From Trichoplusia ni (Eukaryota; Arthropoda; Insecta; Lepidoptera; Noctuidae): a stretch of 64,000 nt of DNA. Below the pieces are notes generated by a model. The model did not search any database. It was not told the origin of the DNA and saw nothing but the letters and a program-made list of their open reading frames with translations. The stretch is taken from NCBI RefSeq assembly GCF_003590095.1, contig NC_039492.1, positions 10,230,001-10,294,000 of the forward strand, in the 5' to 3' direction. Shown in pieces: positions 12,554 to 23,885 of the stretch. Numbering within the stretch: the first letter of the stretch is position 1; every line of letters starts with the position of its first letter. Both the position numbers and the translations under genes were made by a program.

Positions 12554-14470
12554 ACTGGTAGGTACGTGAGGAGGAGGTATCAGCGTGCGCCGGAAACGCA
12601 CGGAGCTGTGCCCTACCGGGCCGCCTCGGACATGACGCGGTCAACGTGTTCCATGGGATACGAGCAGGTGTTATTAATGGATGGTCTATTTTAAAATACC
12701 TTATTAACATGCTCACTGAAAAGATAACAGATAAAAGAACGAAGGATAAAAATCTTAAAAGCAGCTAAGTTATGAAACTGAATGATCCTTAAACTGATAT
12801 GTCACTCACATTGGTGTCACTGCAAAAAAAAAAATAGTCTGTTAGTATATTCTTCTTCTTAACAGTAAATTTTTAATATTAAGGAATTTTCAAGCATGAA
12901 TTGAAATGCAATTTCAAGAAATTTCCCTTAATGGCAAAATACTTCACCTGAGCGATATCACCCCAAAAACAAAGTACAAACCCTCGCACACGTTTAATAC
13001 ACACATGCATATACAATGTTTACACATTCAAATTGTGTATACAGTTGTATTATGATGAATTTGTTTGGAAGTTCGCTACCTCTATTAGATGGCATCTATT
13101 GTACCCAAACTAGTTGCGAAGTTATTCGGGGCTCACCTACACACGCCATAAATATCACTTCACTTGGATACTCTCACCGTTTGCTTGTAACCGGTCTTAC
13201 GCAACTTGGAGAGCCGTTCTACAAAATAGTAAGAAGCTTCACTGTTCCCCGGTAAAAATACAAGACTTCTGCCATATATGTATATATTATGGTTTAATTG
13301 TTCTGATGCTTTTTTACTAGTATTCTGTTTGTTTGCTATTTGATCTAAGTTTTATTAATTAATTAGGTACGAAGTACTAATAACGATGTGATGAATGATG
13401 TTGAGAGAAATTACCAAATAAAGTAATTATATTTTAAGCTTATCATTTCTAGATCGATTTAGCCTAACTAGAAATGTGTAAACTAGAAAGGTGCTATGAA
13501 TACAAAACATATTTTATTTTCAAATTATTAGGAGTATTAATAACAAAACCTCTTGAAGTAATGAATAAAGTATGTTGAGGTCCTGTTTGTTTTAAATATG
13601 CCTTCTGAAGTTCGACTAGACCATGACGAGGCCTCAGGAAACGACAGAACTTAGACAATAACCGTTGAGATTAGACGGGTAGAGGCCCGAGGTGGGCTGT
13701 AAACAATACATGCAAATTGAATATTAAGAAACGTTGATGTGACTCGGATTTATGTTTGTTGCTACCTAATGCTAGGTGGGGAGCGCAAGTTACACGTTAT
13801 CAGCTCGTTAACACGTGGCTTCGGGAGGTGACTGAGCTGTCTCCATCAGTTACCAGTAATCAGTGCGGGCTTTGATTCTCTCGAATCTCGTAATAGAGGT
13901 GTTGGTTTCAGAAGCGAATGTAACGAGGTTTCAATTACCTAGCCACAATGATCGGTCTTTTATTAACTGTCATTGTATTTCTGTTGATTTTAATATAATA
14001 CCTTTTTCTATAATAGTTAAAGGAGAAAACTCACGAGGACACTGTAACTAGCATTTTAAAAAGATAGAGAATAGAAAGTTTGAATAAGTATGTAGGGATG
14101 TAACAGCCAAGTGTTTTATATGAAGATTCTTAAATAAAGATCCATCTTAATGCGCGACATTAATTAAAACCAAAACTTAAATCGTCGCCACTCACTCGTC
14201 ACTGTCATCGTAAGACAAATGTTCTGTTTTATCGCCTGCTATTTGTTTACGAGCGGTATTTTTCACCACTAATCCTTTGCTTGGCCAAAAGATTACCACA
14301 ACAGGGGTAGCGTTTTTAAGAAACAATATCGACGACAAAGCCGCGACAATAATTCAGCAAACAATAAAAGAAAAAGCAATTAGGATGTTTTGTTTGTGTC
14401 CACTGAAGATGGTGCTAGTGTCGCGAACATTTTTCATTTTTAATCTGTTGTCGCGTAATTGTTTTCTTGA

Positions 14471-14478
14471 TGACGTCA
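14471..14478. promoter_or_regulatory. Perfect CRE palindrome (TGACGTCA)
   Basis: TGACGTCA lies within TTGATGACGTCATTGTCG. It is one of five perfect copies in the window, the others being at 10903, 43500, 43571 and 59750. CREB/ATF-type factors recognise this word; occupancy here is unproven. Confidence 0.35.
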
Positions 14479-15546
14479 TTGTCGCTATCGAGAGTTTTTC
14501 ACGGTTGACGGCGACTGAATGTGGTTGTAGCGAGTATTGAGACAATGGAGGGTGCTGCTCACGGCTCAGCGATGAGGCAAACGAGAACCTCTAGATGTCA
14601 TACGAATTGTGTTTACAATGAAGACACCCTAAAAACTCCGCTAATTAGTATTTTCATCGACAATCATTGTTTAAGACATGTTTCGCATTATCAAACACTA
14701 CAATCTGCTATGATTTAAAGGAAACCGGAGAAACTTATTAGTCTAGAAAAAGTCATCTAATAAAGACCATCCAAGTACTACCTACTGCTTTGATAAGCAA
14801 AAATTCCAAGACAGTTCATAAAACACAGAGAAACAAATAAAGAACAGAGTCGCGTTCTTGAGCTAGTACTTTAATAACTTAGGTGCGCATCATATATTAA
14901 AATACCTCTAGAAAATAAAAGTAGAGTCTGTCATGAATAATATAGCGATGATAAAACATATTAACATATAGAGGCTGAATACAAATCGTCTCATTTGCCC
15001 CACACTCACAGTAATGCTGTTCTTTAAAATTCAGAATATTTAGTACTTATTTTCGATGCCTGGAACCTAAGTTTTATGAGACATGTTTTATCTTTCAAAT
15101 TAAATGGAAACGTTGTTCTGCAAAATCTTTGGGAGATATGTGTGACTTTGTTACACTATTTGAGTTTTGAAGTATGATTAAAGTTACAAAATATTAATGA
15201 AGAAATATTTGTTGACACAGTAATTTCTAACAGATCTTTGTTTTGATCAGCTTTTGTTGAACAAGTTTATATAGTTTTAATTTTTTTATAGGTAATGCTA
15301 ACATTTTCTGACTGCTCCAAACAGTTTCACACATGTCAAAAATGAATCTTATATTTTTATAAACAATCAAGTTCTGAAATCTTAATGCAACATTGTTCAT
15401 CCAAACACGACTGGAAACAAGCTGTACAAAGTAAGAGTTTCAGGAATAAACCGGTAGAATAACTCGTGGGAATATAAAGCGGTTGTAAACACACGGCGCT
15501 TGCAATTCAATTGTTACCTGCGAGCAGACGGTGCCGGAACGATAGC

Positions 15547-15597
15547 GGGACGGGGACGGGACGAGGATGGGACGAGGACGGGACGGAGACAGGACGT
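15547..15597. repeat. Purine-rich GGGACGAG minisatellite
   Basis: A degenerate tandem array of units such as GGGACG, GGGACGAG and GGACGGAG runs for about 50 bases. It is almost purely A/G with regular C on the + strand, so it is strongly strand-asymmetric. The unit length varies between 5 and 12 bases. It sits alone in AT-rich sequence. Arrays of this kind are length-variable and may form unusual DNA structures, but no gene function is implied. Confidence 0.8.
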
Positions 15598-17075
15598 CGG
15601 GAATATTGGAGCGAGAGATTTATTGTAGAGTTAAATAGAAACAGTTTGTTATATTACGTTGACGGTAAATAGTCTCGGATGGAGATTAAATTTTGGATTT
15701 CCATACACTTTGTGAAGTAAAAATGTTGCTGGGGATAAAGCAGTGCTTACAATATTGTTACTTGATTGTGTTTATGCTTGAACAGTTTGAGCAACTTATA
15801 ATCATTATCATTATTTTATATGTTAAGGCTTCTATGGTTTTCAAAGAAATTTAAAAGGTTTTTACTCGTTTTAAATATGGACAAATTAATTCGTTTTTTA
15901 AAAAGCTCTTAGCGAAACGGCTCATAAACATTATAAGAAAAAAGGAAGTTTAAATATAACATTTAATTAAACTGCAGAATTTCAAGATATCATCAGTTTA
16001 GCAGGAGTGAAGTGTTAACAGCGATCTTTCACGTAAATGAGATGAGCTGAAGTCAACACATTATTTCTCTCGGTGACTGCAAATACGTTGAGAGTGCAGT
16101 TTATTTGCTTTGCACCTTATATCGTCCGAGATATAAATACACGCGGCATCAGAGGTAGAGCTCACAATGTAGAGCACACAACGTCCAACAATAAATCCTT
16201 TTATAATCACTGCATTGTATTTTAGTAAATCGCACTAAAGTATTTTGTATTTCGGATCGTTTAAATTACCCCATAAATACACGTAAACGATTCGCAACAA
16301 AGAGATGTCGCTGGAGTGCTCGCCGGATCCGAACAATAAATCTGCTGCAGCACAAACAAGAAATAACTTTCACGGCTGAAAATATCAAATGTAAAATGTA
16401 AATTTAACTACCTAATACGGGCTTAAGCCGTACGAAACTGCGCTTTAAAGCGCTGTTTATTTGATATTTGAGTGTTGTTTTTATGTTAGTGTCGTTGGTT
16501 CGGCAAATAAAAACGTCTGGTGTAGAGGATGCAACGTCGGTTATGAATGGCCTATGAGCGCTCCAACGCGCCGCGCACAGACCACACACGTGTTATTAGT
16601 GCAGAGGCGACACTCCGCTCATTATACTACTCCTCACATAATCCACTTCAATATTTTAGTTTAAATGTCTACTTAGATTGTATTTTTACTCCTTGGTTGT
16701 AAGGACGAGTATGTCTATGCCAGATATGTAATGATGTCTTTTTTATATTGCGTATAATCACAATAAATAGTGGTTATCGGTCATTAAAAAATTAAATTAT
16801 TTATGCCAATTACATTTGCAAATGCGAAACTATTATTGAAGAAATCAAATTTTGCCTCTACTATAGCATTTAGTTGTATAGTCATCTTTCAGAGGCATGT
16901 CGCATCTTCAAGGAATATTCTTAACTATTCTACATTGAGTGTCTCGTAGGTGGCGTTGCATTTCAGGCAGTTTGCTTGATATAAGGCACGTCGCCGCCCG
17001 TTATTGCTCCAACCTACTTATTTATAATTGTCGTTCTATCCACCATCACAAGCTGATCTTCCGAGCCCCTCTCAG

Positions 17076-17155
17076 TTCTAACAATGTCTACTTTGACGAC
17101 GGGAGCTGGATGAGATATGGGGGGTCAGGGTACGGTGGTAGAGATATGGCCAAGG
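17076..17155 (+). other. Candidate exon (80 nt) in an open frame, low confidence
   Basis: A pyrimidine-rich acceptor, TTCCGAGCCCCTCTCAG, ends at 17075. A donor, AAGG|GTAAGC, begins at 17156. The 80 nt between are open in a frame that reads SNNVYFDDGSWMRYGGSGYG then GRDMAK and continues upstream to an ATG at 16939. The segment is glycine- and aspartate-rich and more protein-like than most frames here, but I cannot place it in a family. The exon would start at the third base of a codon and end after the first base of the next. It might be an internal exon of a gene extending outside the window, or chance. Confidence 0.25.
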
Positions 17156-17713
17156 GTAAGCTTTCAAGAGTAGCCAGGGAGGTCGGTACGGGCTATTTAG
17201 TTCTCTTTCACAGTGACTATTAGTGCGACCTTTATTGCGTTAGCCTGGCAGATGACGCATCGTTATGATCTTATGCTTATTTATTGTATCATGTTGTTTG
17301 TGTGGCTTGTCTCCATGCAGATTTAAATGGCAAGCGAACACGTAGAGACATTGTTCTGGCTAATGCTAGCTAACACGATATGCCGTATTTGTGTACAGGA
17401 ATAACACTTCAGGCTACAAAATTAAGAATTTGTGAAAGGAGAAGAAAGATCATTTGTAATTAATAAGAAAATGATCGAAAAAACGAAAGTACTTTAGCTG
17501 AGTTTCATAAAAACATCAAGATTAACCAGAAAATGTCAAAGTTTTTCAGGACACGCAGGATTTTTGCAACAGGATTACTTCAGGCTAAAAATGTTATTCG
17601 ATTATAAAGTGTAAGGCGGTAGTTACACAACGGAAAGAGTTACGAGGTTCTATAAATCGCAGTGTCACAGCTCAGAGAATTAAGTGGCACAGCTAAGTAG
17701 GCTTGGCAGTGGT

Positions 17714-17750
17714 GCGGCGGCGGCCGGCGGACGGCGGCGCGCGGCGTGGG
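17714..17750. repeat. CGG-rich tract
   Basis: A run of CGG and GGC words (GTGCGGCGGCGGCCGGCGGA then CGGCGGCGCGCGGCG) forms a sharply GC-rich island in AT-rich surroundings. It is not a pure trinucleotide array. Such tracts can mark GC-rich exons, promoters or replication-slippage sites; I see no flanking feature that decides between these. Confidence 0.6.
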
Positions 17751-19600
17751 CGACACCCGCGCCCTGTGACGACTCCCGCTGACAAATATTTAGAACTATA
17801 CCATGTACAGTGTGCGCCATTAACATATGGGAGAAAGAAAATTACAATTTAAAAAAATAAATGAAAAATGTAATCTAAAGTTTAGTAGTTTAGTTAGCAA
17901 AAATTAAAACCGTTTATCCTGCTTTATCCGGCTACATGTTGGCACATTTTGAAAGTCAATGTCGACATTACCCATACCCAAGATAGGAATCGTGGTCAAC
18001 CATCCAAGGCCTGTGCTCAGGCGGCTAACTGTTACTCGACTACAGCTTTCTCAAAAAAGAATCTCAGAATCAAGTATTTTAAGGTATAAGAATCACACAA
18101 CTTTCAAGATTGCTCTTCATCTTGATTCTCACTCAACCTTAATGAACAGAAGTAAAATTAAAAGTAAGCTAAATCTGAAACATGCTGTACACAAGTACAT
18201 AACACTTACTAAAAATATATTTCAGTAGTGTTGCAATATCTTGCATAACTGGATGTCTATCGGAAGGCACTGACTCTCAGCAAGAGACCAGGTCGTAAGT
18301 GGGATTTGGATATAATGTGAAAATTTCTATTTAATTTGGAACACCATGTTTCTCTAGTACAAATGCCATTTTGAGGTACCTTCAAGGATCGTGTCGTATT
18401 TTTTAATTCACTCGCCATTGTATTGTCAGTCATAAAATGAAGGTAGTTATTATACCGCATCTCACGGTTCGCTTCATTCAAATCTAAGAAAGCTTGAATA
18501 TTCTTACTTCAAACTAATAGCACTTGTAAAGTCTTAGGTAGCGTAATTGGTTTTCGCAATTCAAACTTTTTATTTACTCAATAAAATCCACAAAGCTTAT
18601 GTACTAAAGCAAAATATTCATCGTTTCGTTGGCCGCTTTTGTTTCTTAGGGGGAACCGATTAATTTTATTGACCCAGCTAATTCTATCAAAGACTCTGCG
18701 CCGGTTTAATAGCGCACAACAAAATAAGACCCTTAAAAACTAATGTTCAGCCTTAAGTCCGCCGCAAATACCTCTTTGTGACTCCGAACGATACCCACGC
18801 TGCCGTCGCTCCGAGACCTGGCTACACGGAATTTTCTTCAAAATCCAAGGCTCAATAGAAATCAAATCTTATTGCACAAGTCACAAGGCTCAAATCATTT
18901 AAATTACTCGTACTACTTAAGGCGAAGTAAGACGCAGGCAAGATTAAAAAGTTCGAGTCGGTCGCGCGATGTCATTGTAAGTGGAAAATGAGTTAAATAA
19001 GGCAATACATTTTAATTAGGAGGAAGGGATCCCTTTATTCCTTACGCGATAACTCGCCGCGTTCTCTATTAATTGAATTTCATGTTTAATTAAGTCGAAG
19101 GCGAGTCAGATAATCCGCGCACTGATCTTGCCGTTTGTTCGGGGACCTCATTTAACTTGGTTTTGGCGATCGCAAGTTTTTTGAGCGACAGAGAATGCGA
19201 CCGCGGCCCACTGCGAAGCCCTTTATTTAGTGTTATCTGCTTCCTTAAGCAATAGAAGGTAATGCTTCAAGATTGTTCTACAGATCTGTTATGTTTAAAA
19301 GGAAATATAGTAGTCACTGAAGATTCTGATCACAATTAACTTTAAGAGGAAATTCATGGTAATTATCAGTATCCTACAGTCAGCACAAAACGGTGTTTTC
19401 CAAAAGAACATTCCTTAACAAAACAGCAACAAATAACCCCCAACTACAGCTTACCTCCGTCAAAAAAATCAATGTATAAAATAACGGTGTTCAGTTAAAT
19501 GTAGTGAGATAATCCTCTCGTAAGTGGTTCGCGTCGGGTCGACTCTCTTGCTTAAAAGATTAAAAACTTGGGGAGTTCTGACGCCCGTTCCAGCGTGCTT

Positions 19601-19610
19601 GAGGGCGCTG
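19601..19610 (+). promoter_or_regulatory. CTCF-like core GAGGGCGCTG
   Basis: GAGGGCGCTG, preceded by TGCTT, resembles the core of the CTCF binding site (AGRKGGCGCT in flies, similar in vertebrates). CTCF is a zinc-finger insulator protein conserved in insects. A second and better match lies 1.5 kb downstream in the same orientation. The call is from the motif alone. Confidence 0.25.
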
Positions 19611-21084
19611 CTTGATACACAAGATCTGCCTCTATAATACACTGTTTATTCTTTTATTTCAATTGCAGAATAAATTGAACTGTGTTCGGAAAACCAACGT
19701 CGGGGTTAGTATCTTCTTTGATCTGCAGCTTGAGCGAAGTGTCTTTGCAAACTACGGGGATTCTCACAAAAGTTGATGAATGTAAATGAAACCAGTAACA
19801 TCATTTTAGAAATATGTCAATTCTAACGTAACTTTTATTTAATACATATTGATTTTAAAAGGTCATTTTTTGCTAAGAAATGTATCAAGAATACTTTCCC
19901 ATTTATGACATCAGAAGTTTCTTGCAAAGCTCTTCTACGTCATAAATGTGTGATCCGATTAGTTTCCATGTTCCCGACTATCAGTCACGGGCTAATTTCC
20001 TCAAATAGGTATAATGATAGGCCATATTCGTCCATTAAGGTTGGCTGTGTGTTATCAGCCAGTGCTCAAGGGGTCCCAGATCTTGGGGGTCTAATTGCCT
20101 GCCCTCAGAGCACCTCGTTAATATTAATTATGACGTGATTGTATCTTAAGGTAAATAATATAGAGCTGTTCATGATCACAATATTGTTGAGGCTTGAACT
20201 AATTCATTTGGGTTGTTGTTTGAAATATATCTGTTCTGAAAAGGTTGTCTGAAGTTTTTTTCGCCCTTGGGAAGTAGTTTTTAGTATTTTTTTTATTACA
20301 GTCGTTATGCTCATCCAAAAAGCATTTAACATGAGAACATTAAATATCATGATAACTGCCAGATTTTGTTGATAGAAAAAGTGCATGCTTCAGTAAAAGT
20401 CAGCCATTTTGTTTAAACATGTTTACGATCGCATCGTATCGGCGCGGAAGTAATTAAGTAGACTGTAAAGTTTTAATACTTAGTGAGTGTAAATCATGAG
20501 TGTGACGGACACACGGTCTTGAGTGATGGGAGACTAGTCGACATATAATAACAATTATATTTAAAGGTAATGGTTCTGTATAAATATATAATTATTATGT
20601 TTCAGTCAATTTTTAAAGCAATAAATATACCCACTGAGTTACAGGGTGAACGCTGTGGTAAATATTGTTTAATTTGGAAAAATAAATAATTACATAAGGT
20701 AAGTAATTTCACTAAAATTTTATAAGAATATAATCATGATAATACTAGAAATATTAAGTTTGGCCTCAGAAAAAAATGGTAGCTATGCGTTTGAACCCGC
20801 GGTACCCCAAGTAAAAGTGCAGCCATAAAAATGTCCAGAGCATTAAAACTTGAAAGTTTCCAATTTCGTGCGTTTGACCTGATTAACAGCGACACAATCA
20901 TTAGTTTACTTAGTACACAAAGGATGTAGACTCTTCACACCTAAAAATACACTCTAACAATGAACCTGAAGGTGCATTTTAGTCTGTCTCACAGTGAGGC
21001 TAAGAACGCACACCATAGTTTTATAGAGCAATTAATTTTAACAAGTCTATTAAGTATCGGACGCGTTGCAGGGCGGGTGTCGAC

Positions 21085-21094
21085 AGAGGGCGCT
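21085..21094 (+). promoter_or_regulatory. CTCF-like core AGAGGGCGCT
   Basis: GACAGAGGGCGCTGCGTG contains a perfect AGAGGGCGCT core, which fits the fly CTCF consensus. It lies in a GC islet next to a - strand GGTAAGT donor-like sequence at 21106-21112. If occupied it could act as an insulator or chromatin-loop anchor. The motif is short, and occupancy cannot be judged from sequence. Confidence 0.3.
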
Positions 21095-23656
21095 GCGTGC
21101 GGTCAACTTACCTCGCCTTCATAACTCGGGGATTCAATTAAATGCTTTGTAAATGTACGATGACGATAAGTAATTTTGATAAGGGAATGAAATAAAGTAG
21201 TTAAAGTAGCTGGATATATTACATAAATATTATAAAAAGGTCAAAAATGTTGACGTTACACTACTGAAATCCATGCTACTCGGAAATGAGCTTGGTGAGA
21301 GATTACATTTGGCTACGGTATCCAGTTTCATAATGAAAACAAATTTTGTCCAAGCCGCTACTTGTTCTTCCTAAGTGTAGGTACGCTTTAGGCTAATTTC
21401 CAAAGAAAGGTCCCTTCGAACTTAACCGTAGCCCGCGGGGGTCGGTCGCTGCGACCCGATCCAACACCAGTTGTGATTCGATCGCCAAGATTTATATGTT
21501 ATACTTACGGATAGCAAAGCGATCCGGCGACGATACGGAATTGTGTACTACATGTTTCTGTAATCAGCGCACACTGGAAGACGTCGAGATGCTGTGGATT
21601 TGAATGTTTCAGGATTGAGTGTTTCCATCCTTTTTCCTAATACCAAAATGTAGTTTACTAATATGGGATATAAAGATATTTGTCTGTAACTTAGGTACAT
21701 AATATAACGGTATGTTCTGCGATTGTCGTACACGAATAATATTAATTGATGCTCGCATATATCAGCTTTATTTTATTGTTTGCATTAGGTACATTGAATA
21801 TTTAAATAGAAATTTGAGAAGCACTAACTAAGGCATAATAAAGTGAAAGCATCGTCTCCATAGCTTTATTAGCGCGCATTGTCCAGCAAGAAAGTGTTCT
21901 CCGGGGAGCAATAGAGCGCCTCGGGCGAGGGTGACCACACTCCTTTATCAGTCATCCGATCCGATAGTGTGACCACCCGTCCCAAGTCTTGCCTCAAATT
22001 GTGTTATAAATCGTGCATCTATCGGACACTGTCTCTAATTAACCGTTAGCGGCTAAGTTTTATTGCCGGCCGGCAGTTTCGGGTTATCACGATTTAAGTT
22101 TAAATTGTCCGCCATATGTGTAGTTTGGTGTCGTAAGAATTATCGTTTTGGGATCTCTGCTTGTAATGGAGTGCCGTTTATAATGTCATACGTGTTTGTG
22201 ATATATTGTTTGTAGGCTTCTAATGTTTGGCACGTATAATATTGTTATGTTTGCTCGCTACAATCTAATTATAACGTACAAGAAAGAAATATCGGGAAAG
22301 GTTAAATTGATACCGATTAAATACAATTAATTTCGTTACGATAGGCAAAATAAACCACAAAAACTTTAGCTAAACTAAAGCAATTCGTTGTCCAGGCTTG
22401 TTATCTCCACCATCACAAAACACTGAACATTATTCAAATATTTGTGAGCTCCATTGAAGCGGGACAAAGTAAATTCATGCAAATCGACGTATTTGCAAAA
22501 TGAAGTCCTTTAACACCAACAAAAAAAGCTTTTAATAATAACAAAAAGCAGAGTATGCGCCTATTTTCCTGTGAACGGTGAGGTATTTTCCCCTTAATTT
22601 AATCAAATCATGGACTGTAGTGTATTTTTCTGAGTCATTTATTTTTAATTTTGAGCGGCCATGTTGCGAAGGCCCGGCGCTCGGCAGCCCCGTGCAAACT
22701 TCAGGTTTTTTGATATTGTTGGTGAATATTTTGCAACTGCTGGAGACAGTTGGCTAGGCGACGCTCTTATATCTGATTTTGTTTCTGATACCGACTTTCA
22801 AAAGACTTGATTTGTGAGTATTTGCTTTTCTTTGTTTCAGATTTTGTGTATAGGTTTCAACAGAAGAATGTATGTGCTATGGTAGATCAAATGATCATGA
22901 TCAAGACTAGCTGTATTGGATTGTAATAAATATTTCGTTTGAAAAAGTAGAGTACATTAATTAGTTTCACGGAATACCTTTCTGTACTTCCTAGACAAAG
23001 TAACTTATACTCAGTCTTAGCACTTATAGTATAAATAACATATGACTGAGTCCCGGCGTCCCTTGCCGTTAATATGGTAATATATCGGCGCATAAAGCAT
23101 CATTAGGCCAGCAGACACCGCGGTAAGTTGCAGCAGTGCGAGGTGTGAGCTTTGTACAATTATGGTAGTTTAAAGAGGTGCTACAGTTCGATCTAGATAA
23201 GATAATATCATAAAGACAATTGCGTCTAAGTGTACATGTATATGTGATAAATGAATTATTGACATTTTACGAGTTTGCAAGATTAAAGTGGGCTTAAGTT
23301 CTGAGTTTATTAAATTTTGAAATACTTTATCTTACCTCAGACATATAAACTATTACAAAATAAACCTCTGACCTGTATCCGATATTCTTAAGAGGTTTCT
23401 GCATTCGCCATTTTATCATTTAATTAACATATTTACAGAAGGAGCGTAATAATGTAGTGTGTTTGTTTATGACAAACTTATCAGTCGGTAGATTAAATAA
23501 AATTAACTTACGCGAGTATTATCGTAGTATGTAATGCTGCTTATAAACGTATTAAGATAACAAGTTGATCTAATTTAAGACCACTTTCACTGCCGGCCCC
23601 GTATCTTGAGCGCGTAATCAGTGTATGTACGGCTATTTTGAAAGCATAGCAGCGCG

Positions 23657-23729
23657 GTTTCCGTGGTGTAGCGGTTATCACATCTGCCTAACACGCAGAA
23701 GGTCCCCGGTTCGATCCCGGGCGGAAACA
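23657..23729 (+). tRNA. tRNA-Val (AAC)
   Basis: This 73-nt gene folds as a full cloverleaf. The acceptor stem is GTTTCCG with CGGAAAC, and the discriminator is A. The D arm is closed by GTG/CAC and the anticodon stem is TCTGC/GCAGA. The anticodon loop is CTAACAC, giving AAC, which reads valine GTT and, after inosine modification at the wobble base, GTC and GTA. The T arm is CCCGG-TTCGATC-CCGGG. Internal A and B boxes are intact (B box GGTTCGATCCC). It differs from the other four copies by T instead of C in the variable loop (AGGTC). The likely Pol III terminator is TTTT at 23734-23737. There is no intron and no encoded CCA, as expected for a eukaryotic gene. Confidence 0.97.
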
Positions 23730-23812
23730 ACTCTTTTGGAGGTGCAATAGTTTTGTTATACCAAGGTCTAGATTTTTTTTAAGTAAGTGTTTTCTTGGTT
23801 GTGCTGTCATCA

Positions 23813-23885
23813 GTTTCCGTGGTGTAGCGGTTATCACATCTGCCTAACACGCAGAAGGCCCCCGGTTCGATCCCGGGCGGAAACA
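23813..23885 (+). tRNA. tRNA-Val (AAC)
   Basis: The second gene of the first pair starts 156 bp after the start of its partner. All stems pair, and the anticodon loop is again CTAACAC. The variable loop is AGGCC, identical to the three copies 6 kb downstream. The 3' flank ATGGCTTTTGCATAAT carries the T-run terminator and nearly matches the trailers of the copies at 29977 and 30537. The 5' flank TCATCA matches that of the copy at 30138. These shared flanks point to duplication of a unit larger than the tRNA itself. Confidence 0.97.

Larger units (their letters stand above)
7294..15546. other. Non-coding DNA, about 8 kb
   Basis: AT-rich sequence with GC islets near 7880-7910, 9600-9730, 10650-10690, 11420-11515 and 12590-12640. 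A good splice donor, AC|GTAAGT, lies at 7618-7625 and could end a first exon starting at 7124. A hairpin of CATTTCTAG (13444-13452) with CTAGAAATG (13468-13476) lies in otherwise plain sequence. The longest open frame (111 codons, 12381-12716, - strand) has no recognisable domain. No rRNA, tRNA or mobile-element coding sequence is seen. Confidence 0.65.
15598..23656. other. Non-coding DNA, about 8 kb, up to the first tRNA group
   Basis: AT-rich sequence with GC islets near 16560-16590, 17713-17765, 18780-18820, 21060-21110, 21420-21470 and 22670-22700. It holds a candidate exon, a CGG-rich tract and two CTCF-like cores, listed separately. A GCCGGCCGGC palindrome lies at 22066-22075. An AT-only imperfect inverted repeat lies at 20545-20598. 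I recognise no protein-coding gene or mobile element. Confidence 0.65.

Noticed and set aside
12381..12716. 111-codon open frame on the - strand, the longest without N
   Set aside because: As a single-exon gene it has no domain, no signal and no promoter. The overlapping frame with an acceptor is kept separately as a weak exon candidate.
16132..16165. TATAAATA followed by CATCAGAGG
   Set aside because: The initiator-like CAGA is only about 19 bases downstream, and no good initiator lies at 30-33.
20545..20598. Imperfect inverted repeat of about 18 bp, made only of A and T apart from one C
   Set aside because: AT-only stems of this size are expected by chance here; no miRNA-like features.
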